Assembly (NCBI RefSeq): GCF_000931935.2
Contig: NZ_AZAC01000018.1
Span: forward strand, 19,703 to 83,702
Source: Dethiosulfatarculus sandiegensis
Lineage (GTDB): Bacteria > Desulfobacterota > Desulfarculia > Desulfarculales > Desulfarculaceae
DNA: 64,000 nt
Direction: 5' to 3'
Positions 37,195 through 46,417 of the stretch are shown here, in pieces. The notes under the pieces are model-generated. The model was not told the DNA's origin and searched no databases. It was given only the letters and a program-made list of their open reading frames with translations. Numbering within the stretch: the first letter of the stretch is position 1; every line of letters begins with the position of its first letter. Both the position numbers and the translations under genes were made by a program.

Positions 37195-37487
37195 GTGTCT
37201 TTTGTGCTCCGGTGAGGTGGTTGAGATCGCCGCTTACGGCTGATGGTTGATACTCACCTATTATAAACCGGTATGGAGTGTAAGGTCCCATCTGAAGCTT
37301 GTATTTTGGGGCAAAAAATGACCGCCCCTATTCAGGCCTCATGGGAGGGCTGCATTCTTTGGCTGTTGAGTCTAGATGCCATGTCACCCTATAATGTTAA
37401 GGGGTTTTTGGGATTATCGAACGGCAATCAACAGCATAGCAAAGCTTCGGAGTTTTGCCGCCTCGGGGACAAAGGGGAGTTCAGTAT

Positions 37488-38699
37488 ATGAAGCGCGGGC
37501 AAACCGATTATCGCGATTTGGTGGAGCTACTGCCCCAGACCTTGTTCAAGATCAATCAACAAGGGAAGTTCAGCTTTGCCAATCGGTCGGGCTACAAGAC
37601 ATTCGGTTTTAAGGCTGATGAGCTGGGTGAGTCGGTTAGCGCTTTGGTTTTTTTCGCGCCTGGAGACAGGGCCAGATTAGAGGGCAATATAAAACGCATC
37701 TTAAAGGGCCAGGTCATACCGGGCAGCGAATATACGGCCTTGCGTAAGGACGGTTCCACCTTTCCGGTTTTGGTTTCGGCAAACGCGGTGGTAGACCACG
37801 GTGAAACAGTGGGCTTAAGGGGAGTGATCCTGGATTTAAGCGCCATAAAGCGCTCTCATGAGCTATTGGCCAGAAGCGAGGAACGCTACCGACAGCTTTT
37901 GGAGACCATGAGCGAAGGTTTTGCCATGCTTAATTCAGACACTCGGCTCAACTATGTCAATACCCGTTTTTGCGAGATGCTTGGTTATACCCGCGATGAA
38001 CTGGTGGGTGAAAAGGTGGAGTCCCTTTTGAATTCAGCCAACCAAAAGGTGTTGCGAGAAAATTATGTCAAGAGACGCAAAGGGCGCTCTGACTCCTATG
38101 AACTGGCCTGGAGCAGAAAGGACGGCTCGCTTTTGGCCACCATCATGTCCCCCAAGCCCTTGTACCAGGAAAACGGTGAGTTTGCGGGCAGTTATTCGGT
38201 GATCACAGACGTGACCAGGCTCAAGCAAACTGAAGACGCCCTGCGCAGGCACAAACAGGAACTAAAGGGCAAAACCGTGAACCTGGAAGAGGTCAACGCC
38301 GCCTTGAGGGTGCTCTTAAAAAAGCGTGAGGAAGATAAGCGCGAGTTTGAAGAGCGCATCATGGCCAATGTGCGCGAGCTGGTCACGCCCTATATTGCCA
38401 AGTTGAAAAAGACTCACCTGGCAGAGCGGCAGCGGGCCTATTTGGAGATCCTGGAAAATAATTTAAATGATCTCACCACCCCTTTTGTGGATTCCCTTTC
38501 CCGCAGTTTTCAAAAACTCACCCCTTCCGAGATCAGGGTGGCCGCCCTGGTGCGGGAGGGGAAAAGCAGCAAGGAAATTGCGGAGATCCTTTTTGTTTCT
38601 CCCCGCACTGTGGAGTTTCATAGAGATCAGATTCGGCGCAAACTGGGGCTTTCCGGACGCAAGGTAAACCTGCGCTCCTTTTTGCTCTCCCTTCGATGA
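37488..38699 (+). CDS. PAS-PAS-LuxR transcriptional regulator
   Basis: 403 residues from ATG 37488 (AAAGGGGAG upstream; frame open to 37455). PAS 1 ~residues 8-120 (LVELLPQTLFKIN, PVLVSANAV), PAS 2 ~130-245 (YRQLLETMSEGFAMLN, SYSVITDVT), a coiled coil ~250-300, and a LuxR-type HTH at the C-terminus (LTPSEIRVAALVREGKSSKE, VSPRTVEFHRDQIRRKLGL). It senses an unknown small molecule or redox state. It may control the acid-CoA ligase encoded next. Confidence 0.87.
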   Translation: MKRGQTDYRDLVELLPQTLFKINQQGKFSFANRSGYKTFGFKADELGESVSALVFFAPGDRARLEGNIKRILKGQVIPGSEYTALRKDGSTFPVLVSANAVVDHGETVGLRGVILDLSAIKRSHELLARSEERYRQLLETMSEGFAMLNSDTRLNYVNTRFCEMLGYTRDELVGEKVESLLNSANQKVLRENYVKRRKGRSDSYELAWSRKDGSLLATIMSPKPLYQENGEFAGSYSVITDVTRLKQTEDALRRHKQELKGKTVNLEEVNAALRVLLKKREEDKREFEERIMANVRELVTPYIAKLKKTHLAERQRAYLEILENNLNDLTTPFVDSLSRSFQKLTPSEIRVAALVREGKSSKEIAEILFVSPRTVEFHRDQIRRKLGLSGRKVNLRSFLLSLR

Positions 38700-38909
38700 A
38701 TACCTTCGAAAACATATAAACTACCTGTTTTTAGCCCGTATTTTGCAGGGATTTTTCCTGTCTGGTTTTCTCTCCTGATTTTCCATGAAAATAATGGTCA
38801 TTAAGATAAGTGGTTTTTGGGTTGTTTTGAGGTGTTCAAGTCAAAAAGGCTTAAACAACACCGGTATTTTTACCTGGCAACCCCGCCACCATGGGCACGG
38901 GGAGGAAAG

Positions 38910-40469
38910 ATGAAGAAGATCTATAAAGACCAGGCGATTTTTAATGCGGCAAGTTTCTTTATTGACAGGCACCTGGAAGAGGGCAGGGGGAATAACCTTG
39001 CCGTGATATCGGGTGAGCACAGAATGACCTATGCCGAGATGGCAAGCGGGGTAAACCGTTTTGGAAACGCGCTTAAGAGCCTGGGCCTGCGCATGGAAGA
39101 CCGGGTGGCGCTTTTATTGCCCGATTCAGAGACTTATCCCCAGGCGTTTTTCGGGGCCGTCAAGATCGGGGCCGTGCCTATCTGCTTAAACACCCTGATG
39201 CGCCCCAAGGACTATGCCTATTTTTTAAATGACAGCCGGGCCCGGGTCGTGATGGTGGATGAGTCCCTGTTGCCTGTCCTGGAGCCGGTTAGAGACCAGC
39301 TCAAATACCTGGAGCGTTTGCTGGTGGTCGATGGTGAGGTCCCGGATTATGCTTTTGATTTTGCGGCCCTGGCCGATTCACAGTCCGCCGAGCTTGAATG
39401 CGCCCCCACCTGTGCCGATGATGTGTGTTTCTGGCTTTACAGCTCAGGCTCAACCGGCTATCCCAAGGGCACGGTTCACCTGCACCATGACATGGTTTTT
39501 GCCTCGGAAACCTATGCGCGCTCTATCTTGAATATAACGGAAAGGGACCGCTGTTTTTCCGCGGCCAAGCTGTTCTTTGCCTATGGCCTGGGTAATGGGC
39601 TTTATTTCCCCTTCAGCGTTGGGGCCAGTGTGGTTTATTTAGGCGGCAGAGTCACGCCTGAATCCGTATTTGATGTTATCGCCCGTTACCGCCCCACGCT
39701 CTATTTTGGGGTCCCCACCCTTTACGGAACCATGCTGGAGGCCGAAGGCTCCCTGGAAGGGGTGCGCATGTGCGTCTCCGCCGGAGAGGCCTTGCCCGCA
39801 GACATCCTGAGGCGCTGGAAAGACCGTTTTGGCATTGGGATCACAGACGGCATAGGCTCTACTGAAATGGCGCATATTTTTATTTCCAATGATGGGATTG
39901 ATATTCGTCCCGGCTGCACCGGTAAACCGGTTCCTGGCTATGAAGCGCGGATTGTGGACGAGAATTTTCAAGACGTGCCTGACGGTGAGATCGGCACCCT
40001 GCTGGCCAAAGGCGACAGTGCGGCAGCCTTTTACTGGAACAAGCATGAAAAGACCAAAGAGACCATGATGGGGGAATGGATCAATACCGGCGATAAGTTC
40101 TACCGCGACGATGAGGGCTATTACTACTATGTGGGCCGCTCAAACGACATGCTTAAAGTAGGGGGCATATGGGTCTCGCCCATAGAAGTGGAAAGCTGCG
40201 TCATTGAACACCCGGCTGTACTCGAATGCGCGGTTATCGGGGCCAGGGACATGGAAGGCCTGATCAAACCCAAGGCCTATGTGGTCTTGAGGGAGGGCTA
40301 TAACCCCACGCCTGAGCTGGCCAGAGAGATCCAGGTCTTTGTCAAGACCAGCCTGGCCCATTACAAATACCCGCGCTGGCTGGAGTTTGTGGAGGAACTC
40401 CCCAAAACCAAGACCGGCAAGATCATGCGCTACATGCTCAAACAATGGGAGACCGAAAAGGCGGCCTGA
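38910..40469 (+). CDS. Benzoate-CoA-ligase-family acid:CoA ligase
   Basis: 519 residues from ATG 38910 with GGAGGAAAG upstream (frame open to 38817). Adenylate-forming motifs: P-loop YSSGSTGYPKG (~residue 178), GIGSTEMAHIF, GEWINTGDKFYRDDEGYYYY and the catalytic-Lys end PKTKTGKIMRY. Start MKKIYKDQAIFNAASFF and HLHHDMVFASETYARS fit the benzoate-CoA ligase group. It activates an aromatic or related carboxylic acid to its CoA thioester. No other aromatic-degradation gene lies within the window. Confidence 0.85.
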   Translation: MKKIYKDQAIFNAASFFIDRHLEEGRGNNLAVISGEHRMTYAEMASGVNRFGNALKSLGLRMEDRVALLLPDSETYPQAFFGAVKIGAVPICLNTLMRPKDYAYFLNDSRARVVMVDESLLPVLEPVRDQLKYLERLLVVDGEVPDYAFDFAALADSQSAELECAPTCADDVCFWLYSSGSTGYPKGTVHLHHDMVFASETYARSILNITERDRCFSAAKLFFAYGLGNGLYFPFSVGASVVYLGGRVTPESVFDVIARYRPTLYFGVPTLYGTMLEAEGSLEGVRMCVSAGEALPADILRRWKDRFGIGITDGIGSTEMAHIFISNDGIDIRPGCTGKPVPGYEARIVDENFQDVPDGEIGTLLAKGDSAAAFYWNKHEKTKETMMGEWINTGDKFYRDDEGYYYYVGRSNDMLKVGGIWVSPIEVESCVIEHPAVLECAVIGARDMEGLIKPKAYVVLREGYNPTPELAREIQVFVKTSLAHYKYPRWLEFVEELPKTKTGKIMRYMLKQWETEKAA

Positions 40470-40649
40470 CAAAAAGCGGGTGGGGGGAGGGATTTTAAAG
40501 GCTGGTTTTTTCTGTGATGATAATTATCTGACCCATTGAGCCAAATGAAGAGGTGGTCATGGTTTTCTCCTTCTTGGGTTCCCGGAAGGATGCGCCATGA
40601 TCGCCTTTTTCCATGGCTATTTGTGTGATTAATTTTTGAGTACCTCAGT

Positions 40650-42299
40650 TTATAGTCTTTTTTTAGCCGCTTTTCGTAATAATCTGTTGGTGCTTGATTT
40701 GGCAAGTTTTGCATGTTCCTTTTTAGTTAACTTCTTGGTTACGTCTTCAGCTATTTTGTTCAAGTTGATTGATGCGTAGTTGGTTTTAGTTTTTAACACC
40801 CCAAAATCTTCACGCATGGAACCGGGATGTCCTTGGAAAATTGCGTAGCTTAATAAATCACTACGTCCGCCTTTAAATTGTCCTTTTGAGTTCATTGCCC
40901 CAAGCTTTATTACTATACTTTCATAATTAACTACGGCCTCTTTTGTTTTTCCATCACGGCCATAATAATTCTTTTTCATCTCCCAGTCGAAGGTGAGCCT
41001 TATTTTACCCACTATATCTACCAGTGCCGAATCCAGCGTCATGAGCCTCAACGTTGCAATCTTCTTTTCTCTTTTGCTTTTGGAATTCTTAAGAATGGAG
41101 GATAATAAATCACAGTTATTTAGCTTGCAAATAGCTTTTAATCGCGCTTCTTTATTTTTTGCTTTTAAGGCAATTTGGGCTAAAACTTCAGGGGACTTTA
41201 ACCTAAAAATGATATTATCGTAAATCCCTTTTTGGGTGCTGTTTAGAGCTATTTTCATTAATAGATCTGGATCTTTAATTTTACCTATTGCTTTCCGTTT
41301 TATACGAAAGGAAGTGCCGTCAGCGAGGGCCACCTTGCTAAGTGCAGTTTGATCAGTCAAGAACTTAAGCGCATCTGGGTAGTTGCGATAGCCTCCATTC
41401 AAGACGATTTTCTCTAACACCTCCTGATCTCTTATTGCTTTTTGCAGCAAGGCTTTTTTAAAGTCTTTGTCCTTATGTTCCGAGAACAGCTTATATAAGA
41501 GATCCTGATCGGTTAGCTTTTTCGCTGCTTCTATTGCGATCAAGCTATCTCTATCTGACATAGCCAGGTCGAATAAGAGCTGTTGGTTCTCAAGGTTTCT
41601 GATGGCTGCAATCCTCTCTTGAGGGGGTAACGAACTGGAGGCAATAGATGCAAGGGGTTTTTGATTGTTTATCCTGCTAATTGCTTTTTGCCTGACTTTT
41701 GCATCTTTATCGTTAAAAGCCATCTTCGTAAGGATTGCCTGGTCTGACATAAATTGAGTGGCTGCAACCCTGATCTTCGTAGTTTCGCCAGTTTTAGCAA
41801 TCTTTTTTATAACTGCTTCCACGGGCGTGCGGTCGGTTAACTTGGAAATAGCCTGAATTTGGGCGTCTTGATGTAATCCTTCAATTGCTATTTGGGTAAG
41901 CCCTTTTTGGTCTGTAAGTTTATCGATGGCTCTTTTTCTTACCACGAGGTCTTTATGGGTGATGGCCAACTCAATTAATACACTTTGTTTTGTCAGTTTT
42001 TCCAAGGCCTGTAATCGGATATTCGAATAATCGCTCTCCATTATCACTTTGGTAAGTAAATCCTGATCTGTGATTTTTTTAAGGGCCGCTTTTCGCACAG
42101 AGAGGTGTTTGTCCTCTAAAGCCAGTTTGGTAAGCACGGTTTGGTCACTTACCGTTTTCAGGGCTTCTTTACGGACCCGATAATCAGAACTTTGGAGCCC
42201 TGAGCACCCGGAGACAAAGAAAAGCAAAAAAGAAACAACCAGAGATTTGGCGAATAATTTGCTGCGTTTGTTCTGAACTGCGTAAGATGTCCGATGCAT
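40650..42299 (-). CDS. Lipoprotein with many HEAT-like repeats
   Basis: 549 residues from ATG 42299 (AAGGGAC upstream; frame open to 42371). Lipobox LLFFVSGC near residue 32 gives an acylated Cys. About 15 repeats of ~24 residues follow, with consensus LTDQxLLxKxAL...VRxxAxxKL, a HEAT/TPR-like helical solenoid. The C-terminal ~130 residues are different (IRLTFDWEMKKNYYGRDG) and not recognised. Base composition is more AT-rich than the neighbours, suggesting transfer. Likely a periplasmic or outer-membrane scaffold; no function can be named. Confidence 0.7.
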   Translation of the reverse strand: MHRTSYAVQNKRSKLFAKSLVVSFLLFFVSGCSGLQSSDYRVRKEALKTVSDQTVLTKLALEDKHLSVRKAALKKITDQDLLTKVIMESDYSNIRLQALEKLTKQSVLIELAITHKDLVVRKRAIDKLTDQKGLTQIAIEGLHQDAQIQAISKLTDRTPVEAVIKKIAKTGETTKIRVAATQFMSDQAILTKMAFNDKDAKVRQKAISRINNQKPLASIASSSLPPQERIAAIRNLENQQLLFDLAMSDRDSLIAIEAAKKLTDQDLLYKLFSEHKDKDFKKALLQKAIRDQEVLEKIVLNGGYRNYPDALKFLTDQTALSKVALADGTSFRIKRKAIGKIKDPDLLMKIALNSTQKGIYDNIIFRLKSPEVLAQIALKAKNKEARLKAICKLNNCDLLSSILKNSKSKREKKIATLRLMTLDSALVDIVGKIRLTFDWEMKKNYYGRDGKTKEAVVNYESIVIKLGAMNSKGQFKGGRSDLLSYAIFQGHPGSMREDFGVLKTKTNYASINLNKIAEDVTKKLTKKEHAKLAKSSTNRLLRKAAKKRL

Positions 42300-42996
42300 T
42301 TCCAGTCCCTTGTTTTTAACAGGCTTGTTCCAATTATCGTAAAGCCACGTGAGTATGTATCCAGTACTCAAATACTCCGAAATGTAGCAGGCATGGAATT
42401 TAACCCAAATTATGCGTAATTATCTGTGTTTCCGCTTTTGTCAGGCCCCTCCCAGGCTCGGTGAGCAGCAAAGTGCATATTTTTGATGCCCAAGCCTGCA
42501 AACGAGCTTTTTTACTTTCGATTTCCGGGAAATTTGGGAGAAAACCAGAATCCCCTACAAATGTCAGTGTAAAGTAACCCAATCAATCATCTTAGTCAAT
42601 CATCAGGAGTATGTGTTTCTGCCTGCAACCGGCAAGGGCCCTGTAATGTATGGTCAGAAGAAAATAAGATGTTTAGTGCGTCCACCAGCGGCGGTCATTG
42701 TAGGAAATTATGGAAGCAACTTTTATGGTCCGGCGGATCAGCCACTCTAAAAACCGTTTGACAGCCTCGCTCTGCAAACTAAATTCGCGGATAATATGGA
42801 GTAAGCGGTGGTTGGTATGTGAATTGGAACTGCTCTCCTCCAAAACGTCAGCCCTCGGCGCAAAGGCATTGTGCCGTTGATCCAGCTCGCGCATTTAAAA
42901 AAATTGTGCCCGATAAAATCGTTACACCCTGCGAATTCGTCATGATTGAGCAGTCAAAACTCGGCCTCAAAACATCCTAAGATGTTGAGATAATAT
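42300..42996. other. Gene-free region
   Basis: About 700 bp with no supported gene. A 73-codon minus-strand frame (42673-42894; LLHIIREFSLQSEAVKRFLE) has a weak start and no recognised family; it could be a relic. Confidence 0.35.
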
Positions 42997-43785
42997 TTAT
43001 TTTTCTCGCCAGGTCCTCACCACCGCTTTGGCCCAAAGGTCATAGACTTGGGGTCCGGGATGAAAGCCGTCTGTGGCCAAGGTCTTGGGATCTTGGCTGA
43101 AATCAAGCGGCAGGTGTTCGCAGTCAGGCTGAGTTTGGCAGAATTTTGCAACAGCCTGGTCATGGGCCTTGGCCCGTTTGCCCAGAAAAGTGCGCAAGGG
43201 TTGGGGCAAGGCCGGGAATTTATGCACGGGCGGCATGCCCGAGACTACGATAAACTTGGGGGTGAACCTGTTCCGCAGTTCGGCTACCAGTCTGGTCTTT
43301 TTTTTTAGGCAGTAATCCAGGGAAAAGTTGGAAGTAAGGTCATTGATTCCCGTGGCCAGGAGCACAAGGTCATATGGGACTCGGGGCAGCTTTGCCAGAT
43401 AAAGCCTGAGCTCCCGGCTTCTCCAGCCGGTCTGAGCAGCAAGCCTCCAGTGAACCGTGTTTTTTGGAGCCAGCCTGCTCACCATGCGGCCGGTGAGGGC
43501 CTGATTCTGGCTTGGCGCTCCCACACCCGCGGCGGAAGAATCTCCGGTCACCAACAGCCTTAAAGACCTGCCCTGGCCGCTGACCCCCTGCCTCAAACCC
43601 GGAGGCTCTGGCAGTCTGGGCGTTTTGAAACGCACCCAAACTCCCTGGGCCAGATAAAGCGGGGCAAGAAGCAGGTCTGCCAGGCTGCCGACAGAGAAGG
43701 GGTGTTTTTGGGGGGGAATATCCCTGGTCTGGCGGTTTTTGTCCTGTTTCATGGTTTTTGCCAGCGGATGTAATTTGTTATGCAT
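42997..43785 (-). CDS. SGNH/GDSL-family hydrolase
   Basis: 262 residues. Block I LRLLVTGDSSAAGVGA with the catalytic Ser, block III LLATGINDLTSNF with the oxyanion Asn, and block V ATDGFHPGPQVYDLWA with the Asp-x-x-His pair. Lies in the lipase/esterase-like SGNH group that removes acyl groups. The start may be 43785 or an ATG 33 bases downstream. No signal peptide is obvious. Neighbour genes do not identify the substrate. Confidence 0.83.
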   Translation of the reverse strand: MHNKLHPLAKTMKQDKNRQTRDIPPQKHPFSVGSLADLLLAPLYLAQGVWVRFKTPRLPEPPGLRQGVSGQGRSLRLLVTGDSSAAGVGAPSQNQALTGRMVSRLAPKNTVHWRLAAQTGWRSRELRLYLAKLPRVPYDLVLLATGINDLTSNFSLDYCLKKKTRLVAELRNRFTPKFIVVSGMPPVHKFPALPQPLRTFLGKRAKAHDQAVAKFCQTQPDCEHLPLDFSQDPKTLATDGFHPGPQVYDLWAKAVVRTWREK

Positions 43786-43856
43786 TATCCAGCAACTACC
43801 AGCCTTAGAAATTCCTCATATCAGCCTTAGCTAATTTTATGGTCAACACAGCCCAC

Positions 43857-43899
43857 TTAATTAATAAGGGCATCCCTTATTAATTAAAAGGATGCCCTT
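43857..43899. other. Two overlapping alternative hairpins
   Basis: Hairpin A: a perfect 14-bp stem, arms 43857-43870 and 43874-43887, loop CAT. Hairpin B: AAGGGCATCC (43866-43875) with GGATGCCCTT (43890-43899). They share bases, so only one can form. Located between the ABC permease gene end and the hydrolase start. Confidence 0.6.
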
Positions 43900-43919
43900 T
43901 ATCCCCCAGCCCCTCACAG

Positions 43920-44651
43920 TTAGCGGGTTGCCCGGTTTTTAAAGGCTTTCAAGGCAATCACCCAGGATGCCGCTAAAAATGCGGCCAGCACGGAAGCCGG
44001 TATCAGGGGGTGGTGAAACCATGCCTCCCCGGATATGCCATAGCGCAAAAGCTCAGCCACATAGGTCAGCGGTGAAATCATGGCCAAGGGCAAAAGCCAG
44101 GCGGGAAAGGCGGCCAGCGGCATAAAGACTCCGCTTATGAACAAGGTTGGGAAGCGGAAAAAATTCATAAGCGTCATGGCCTCAAAGACCTCTTGCACCA
44201 TAACCGAAGCGATTATGCCCAAAAGCGAGAATACGCAGGCTCCCAGGATAAGCCCCAGGATAAACCAGGCCGGACTTGCCATGGGAAGCCCTAAAAACAG
44301 TATAAGCCCCAAGGTGAGCACAAAGGTGGTGGCCAGGCCATAGGCTGAGGCGCTGCCCGCCTTGCCGAATAAAATGGTTTCATTGCTTACCGGGGTGAGC
44401 AAAAGACGCCTCAGGGTCTTGGTGCGTTTTTCAAAGGTTATGACAATCGCCGCCATGGAGGTGCAGCCAAACAAAAGCGTCATGGCGATAATTCCCGGTG
44501 CAACCTTCAGGTAGCCGGCGGGATCTTTCACAAAAACCGCCAGCATCAATACCGCCGGGAATAAAAGGGCCCAGGTCACCAGAGGCGGCTTGGTGTAGTA
44601 GCTCTCCATGTCTTTGCGCCCAATGGCCATGGTGCGGCTGAACTGGATCAT
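43920..44651 (-). CDS. ABC-2-type transporter permease
   Basis: 243 residues with six hydrophobic segments and the ABC-2 family features TFEKRTKTLRRLLLTPVSNET after the second segment and GVFMPLAAFPAWLLPLAMISPLTY in the second half. ATG 44651 overlaps the stop of the ATPase gene (ATGA). Forms an export system with it, of the kind moving drugs, polysaccharide or small molecules. Confidence 0.88.
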   Translation of the reverse strand: MIQFSRTMAIGRKDMESYYTKPPLVTWALLFPAVLMLAVFVKDPAGYLKVAPGIIAMTLLFGCTSMAAIVITFEKRTKTLRRLLLTPVSNETILFGKAGSASAYGLATTFVLTLGLILFLGLPMASPAWFILGLILGACVFSLLGIIASVMVQEVFEAMTLMNFFRFPTLFISGVFMPLAAFPAWLLPLAMISPLTYVAELLRYGISGEAWFHHPLIPASVLAAFLAASWVIALKAFKNRATR

Positions 44652-45613
44652 TTTTCGCCCTCCTTCAGGGCTCCTTTGTTTTCCACATAAGCTAAAAAGG
44701 CCTCTTCCAGGTTGGGGCGCTCCACACTCACTTCTTGTATGGCAAGATTTTCAGCCTCGGCCAGGCCCAGAGACTGTTTAAGGGCCTGGTTCAGATTATC
44801 CACTTTTAAGCGCCAGAAGCCGTTTTCCCGGCTGGCCTTTTGTACGGCAGGGCAGGCGGCCAAAAGGGTTTTTTCCTCTATTTCTCCACTCAAACCCAGC
44901 TTAAGATAGGTTCCGTCCTCCACTTGGCCTCTGATTTCATCCGGCGATCCCATTTTGACCACTTGTCCCTTGATAAGGATGCAGACCGTGTCTGCCAGGG
45001 CCTCGGCCTCTGCCAGGTTGTGAGTGGTCAAGAAGATGGTGGTCCCCTTTTGGTTTATGCTTTTTATGTGGTTGCGCAAGGCCCTGGCGCTGGGCACGTC
45101 CAGCCCTATGGTCGGCTCATCCAGAAAAAGTATCTCCGGGTTGTGGATCAGGGCCGCGGCCAGGACCAGGCGGCGTTTCAGTCCCCTGGATAAGGCGCGG
45201 AAAGGCATTTTGGCCCGGTCTTTTAAATCAAAGAGTTCAAGCAGGTCTTGGATGCGTTCTTCCCTGGTTTGGCGGTCAAGCCCGTAGAGCTCACCGAGAT
45301 AATCCAGATTGCGGGCGCAGGTAAGTTCCGGGTAAAGGTTGGAATCGTCCGGCACCACCCCGATGAGCTCTTTTACCTTGACCGGATCTTGGTTTACATC
45401 CAGTCCGCATACCTTGATTTCGCCGGAATCCTTGGCCAAGAGGCCGCTAATGATGTTTATGGTGGTGGTTTTCCCCGCGCCGTTGGTCCCCAAATAGGCG
45501 AATATGCCCCCTTGGGGCACTTCAAAGCTCAAGCCCCTTAAGGCGGGGGCGGAACCATAGTTCTTAACCAGGTCCCGCACCGCCACCGCAGGCGCATTTG
45601 TTAAATTGGTCAA
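44648..45613 (-). CDS. ABC transporter ATP-binding protein
   Basis: 321 residues from TTG 45613. Walker A GTNGAGKTTT (~residues 42-51), signature ALSRGLKRRL, Walker B ILFLDEPTIGLD, switch His in LTTHNLAEAEAL. DrrA/NatA-like with a C-terminal domain of ~90 residues. TTG follows the TAG of the small Cys-rich gene directly, with CGGAG as Shine-Dalgarno. Part of an ArsR-headed operon. Confidence 0.9.
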   Translation of the reverse strand: MTNLTNAPAVAVRDLVKNYGSAPALRGLSFEVPQGGIFAYLGTNGAGKTTTINIISGLLAKDSGEIKVCGLDVNQDPVKVKELIGVVPDDSNLYPELTCARNLDYLGELYGLDRQTREERIQDLLELFDLKDRAKMPFRALSRGLKRRLVLAAALIHNPEILFLDEPTIGLDVPSARALRNHIKSINQKGTTIFLTTHNLAEAEALADTVCILIKGQVVKMGSPDEIRGQVEDGTYLKLGLSGEIEEKTLLAACPAVQKASRENGFWRLKVDNLNQALKQSLGLAEAENLAIQEVSVERPNLEEAFLAYVENKGALKEGEK

Positions 45614-45754
45614 CTATTTTTTCTCCGGTTTTGACTGGCAGGGATGATTTTTAGCGCTGCCGTGGCATTTAATGATCTGCTCTTCAGTGCAATCCTCAGG
45701 CTTGCCCAAAAATTCTTCCGGGCGCTGGCAACCGTCTTTGGCGCAGTTACACAT
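45614..45754 (-). CDS. Small Cys-rich protein in the ABC operon
   Basis: 46 residues from ATG 45754 with AAAGGAG upstream. MCNCAKDGCQRPEEFLGKPE, then DCTEEQIIKCHG and a final NHPCQ: six Cys and two His, suitable for metal binding. It overlaps the ArsR gene by 8 bp and abuts the ATPase gene. No family recognised. Confidence 0.7.
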   Translation of the reverse strand: MCNCAKDGCQRPEEFLGKPEDCTEEQIIKCHGSAKNHPCQSKPEKK

Positions 45755-46088
45755 TTTTTTCTCCTTTGGAATCAAGGGATATGGGGAAAATCCGTTCGCC
45801 GTATTCACGCCCGGCTTCCCGGCCAAAGGCTTGGGAAAGGGAGCAAACCCAGCGGTCAATAACCCTTTGATTGATCTGGTAATGCATAAAATAACCGCGT
45901 TTTTCCGGGATGATGAGATCTGCCGCCTTTAACACCCGCAGGTGCTGGGAAACCGCTCCCGGGGTTATGCCGAGCCTTTTGGCCAGAGCTCCCACGCAAA
46001 GGCTTTGGTCTTTTATCAGCCTCAAAAGGCGGATGCGGGTCTCCACGGACAGGCATTTTGAGATTTTGGCTAATTCCAGGGGATGCAT
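45747..46088 (-). CDS. ArsR-family transcriptional regulator
   Basis: 113 residues, ATG 46088. HTH SLCVGALAKRLGITPGAVSQ then HLRVLKAADLI and a wing KRGYFMHYQI. First gene of a minus-strand operon with the Cys-rich protein and ABC exporter. The perfect palindrome at 46100-46135 just upstream is the likely operator. Few Cys, so the ligand may not be a metal. Confidence 0.9.
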   Translation of the reverse strand: MHPLELAKISKCLSVETRIRLLRLIKDQSLCVGALAKRLGITPGAVSQHLRVLKAADLIIPEKRGYFMHYQINQRVIDRWVCSLSQAFGREAGREYGERIFPISLDSKGEKNV

Positions 46089-46099
46089 TATCCTCTCTC

Positions 46100-46135
46100 G
46101 TTTGATTTAGTATATTTAAATATACTAAATCAAAC
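46100..46135. promoter_or_regulatory. Perfect 36-bp palindrome, ArsR operator
   Basis: Arms 46100-46117 and 46118-46135 are exact complements; the half-site is GTTTGATTTAGTATATTT. It lies 12 bp upstream of the ArsR start codon. Confidence 0.75.
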
Positions 46136-46185
46136 TATTCAAGCAAGCGTATAATTTTAAGGGCCTCTGAATTAATGATTTTCCA

Positions 46186-46283
46186 GTTCAGGTGTGAACC
46201 GGGCCAGGGGAGGGCGCTGCCAGGCCCGTTGAGTTGCTTTACGGTGTTTAAATGAACCAAAAGGTCTTTGGATCCGGCAACTC
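46186..46283 (+). promoter_or_regulatory. Structured leader upstream of the mod operon
   Basis: Three helices in series: GTTCA/TGAAC (46186-46199), CGGGCC/GGCCCG (46200-46228) and GAGTTGC/GCAACTC (46231-46283) with a 39-nt interior. It lies 135 bp upstream of modA. It does not match the Moco riboswitch as I remember it. Confidence 0.45.
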
Positions 46284-46417
46284 ATGTTCAGGCGTTTTCC
46301 GGCTTCCCCTTGGTCGCCGATTAAAGTGCTTCTTTTTTTTAATTTTGCTTTTGACTTGACCGGGAGCTGCCTTCTGGGCATTATGCTAAAAAAAACATAT
46401 TTGCTATGGAGGCTGTC

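Noticed and set aside
46186..46417. Moco riboswitch upstream of modA
   Set aside because: Helices are present but the conserved core segments I remember are not.
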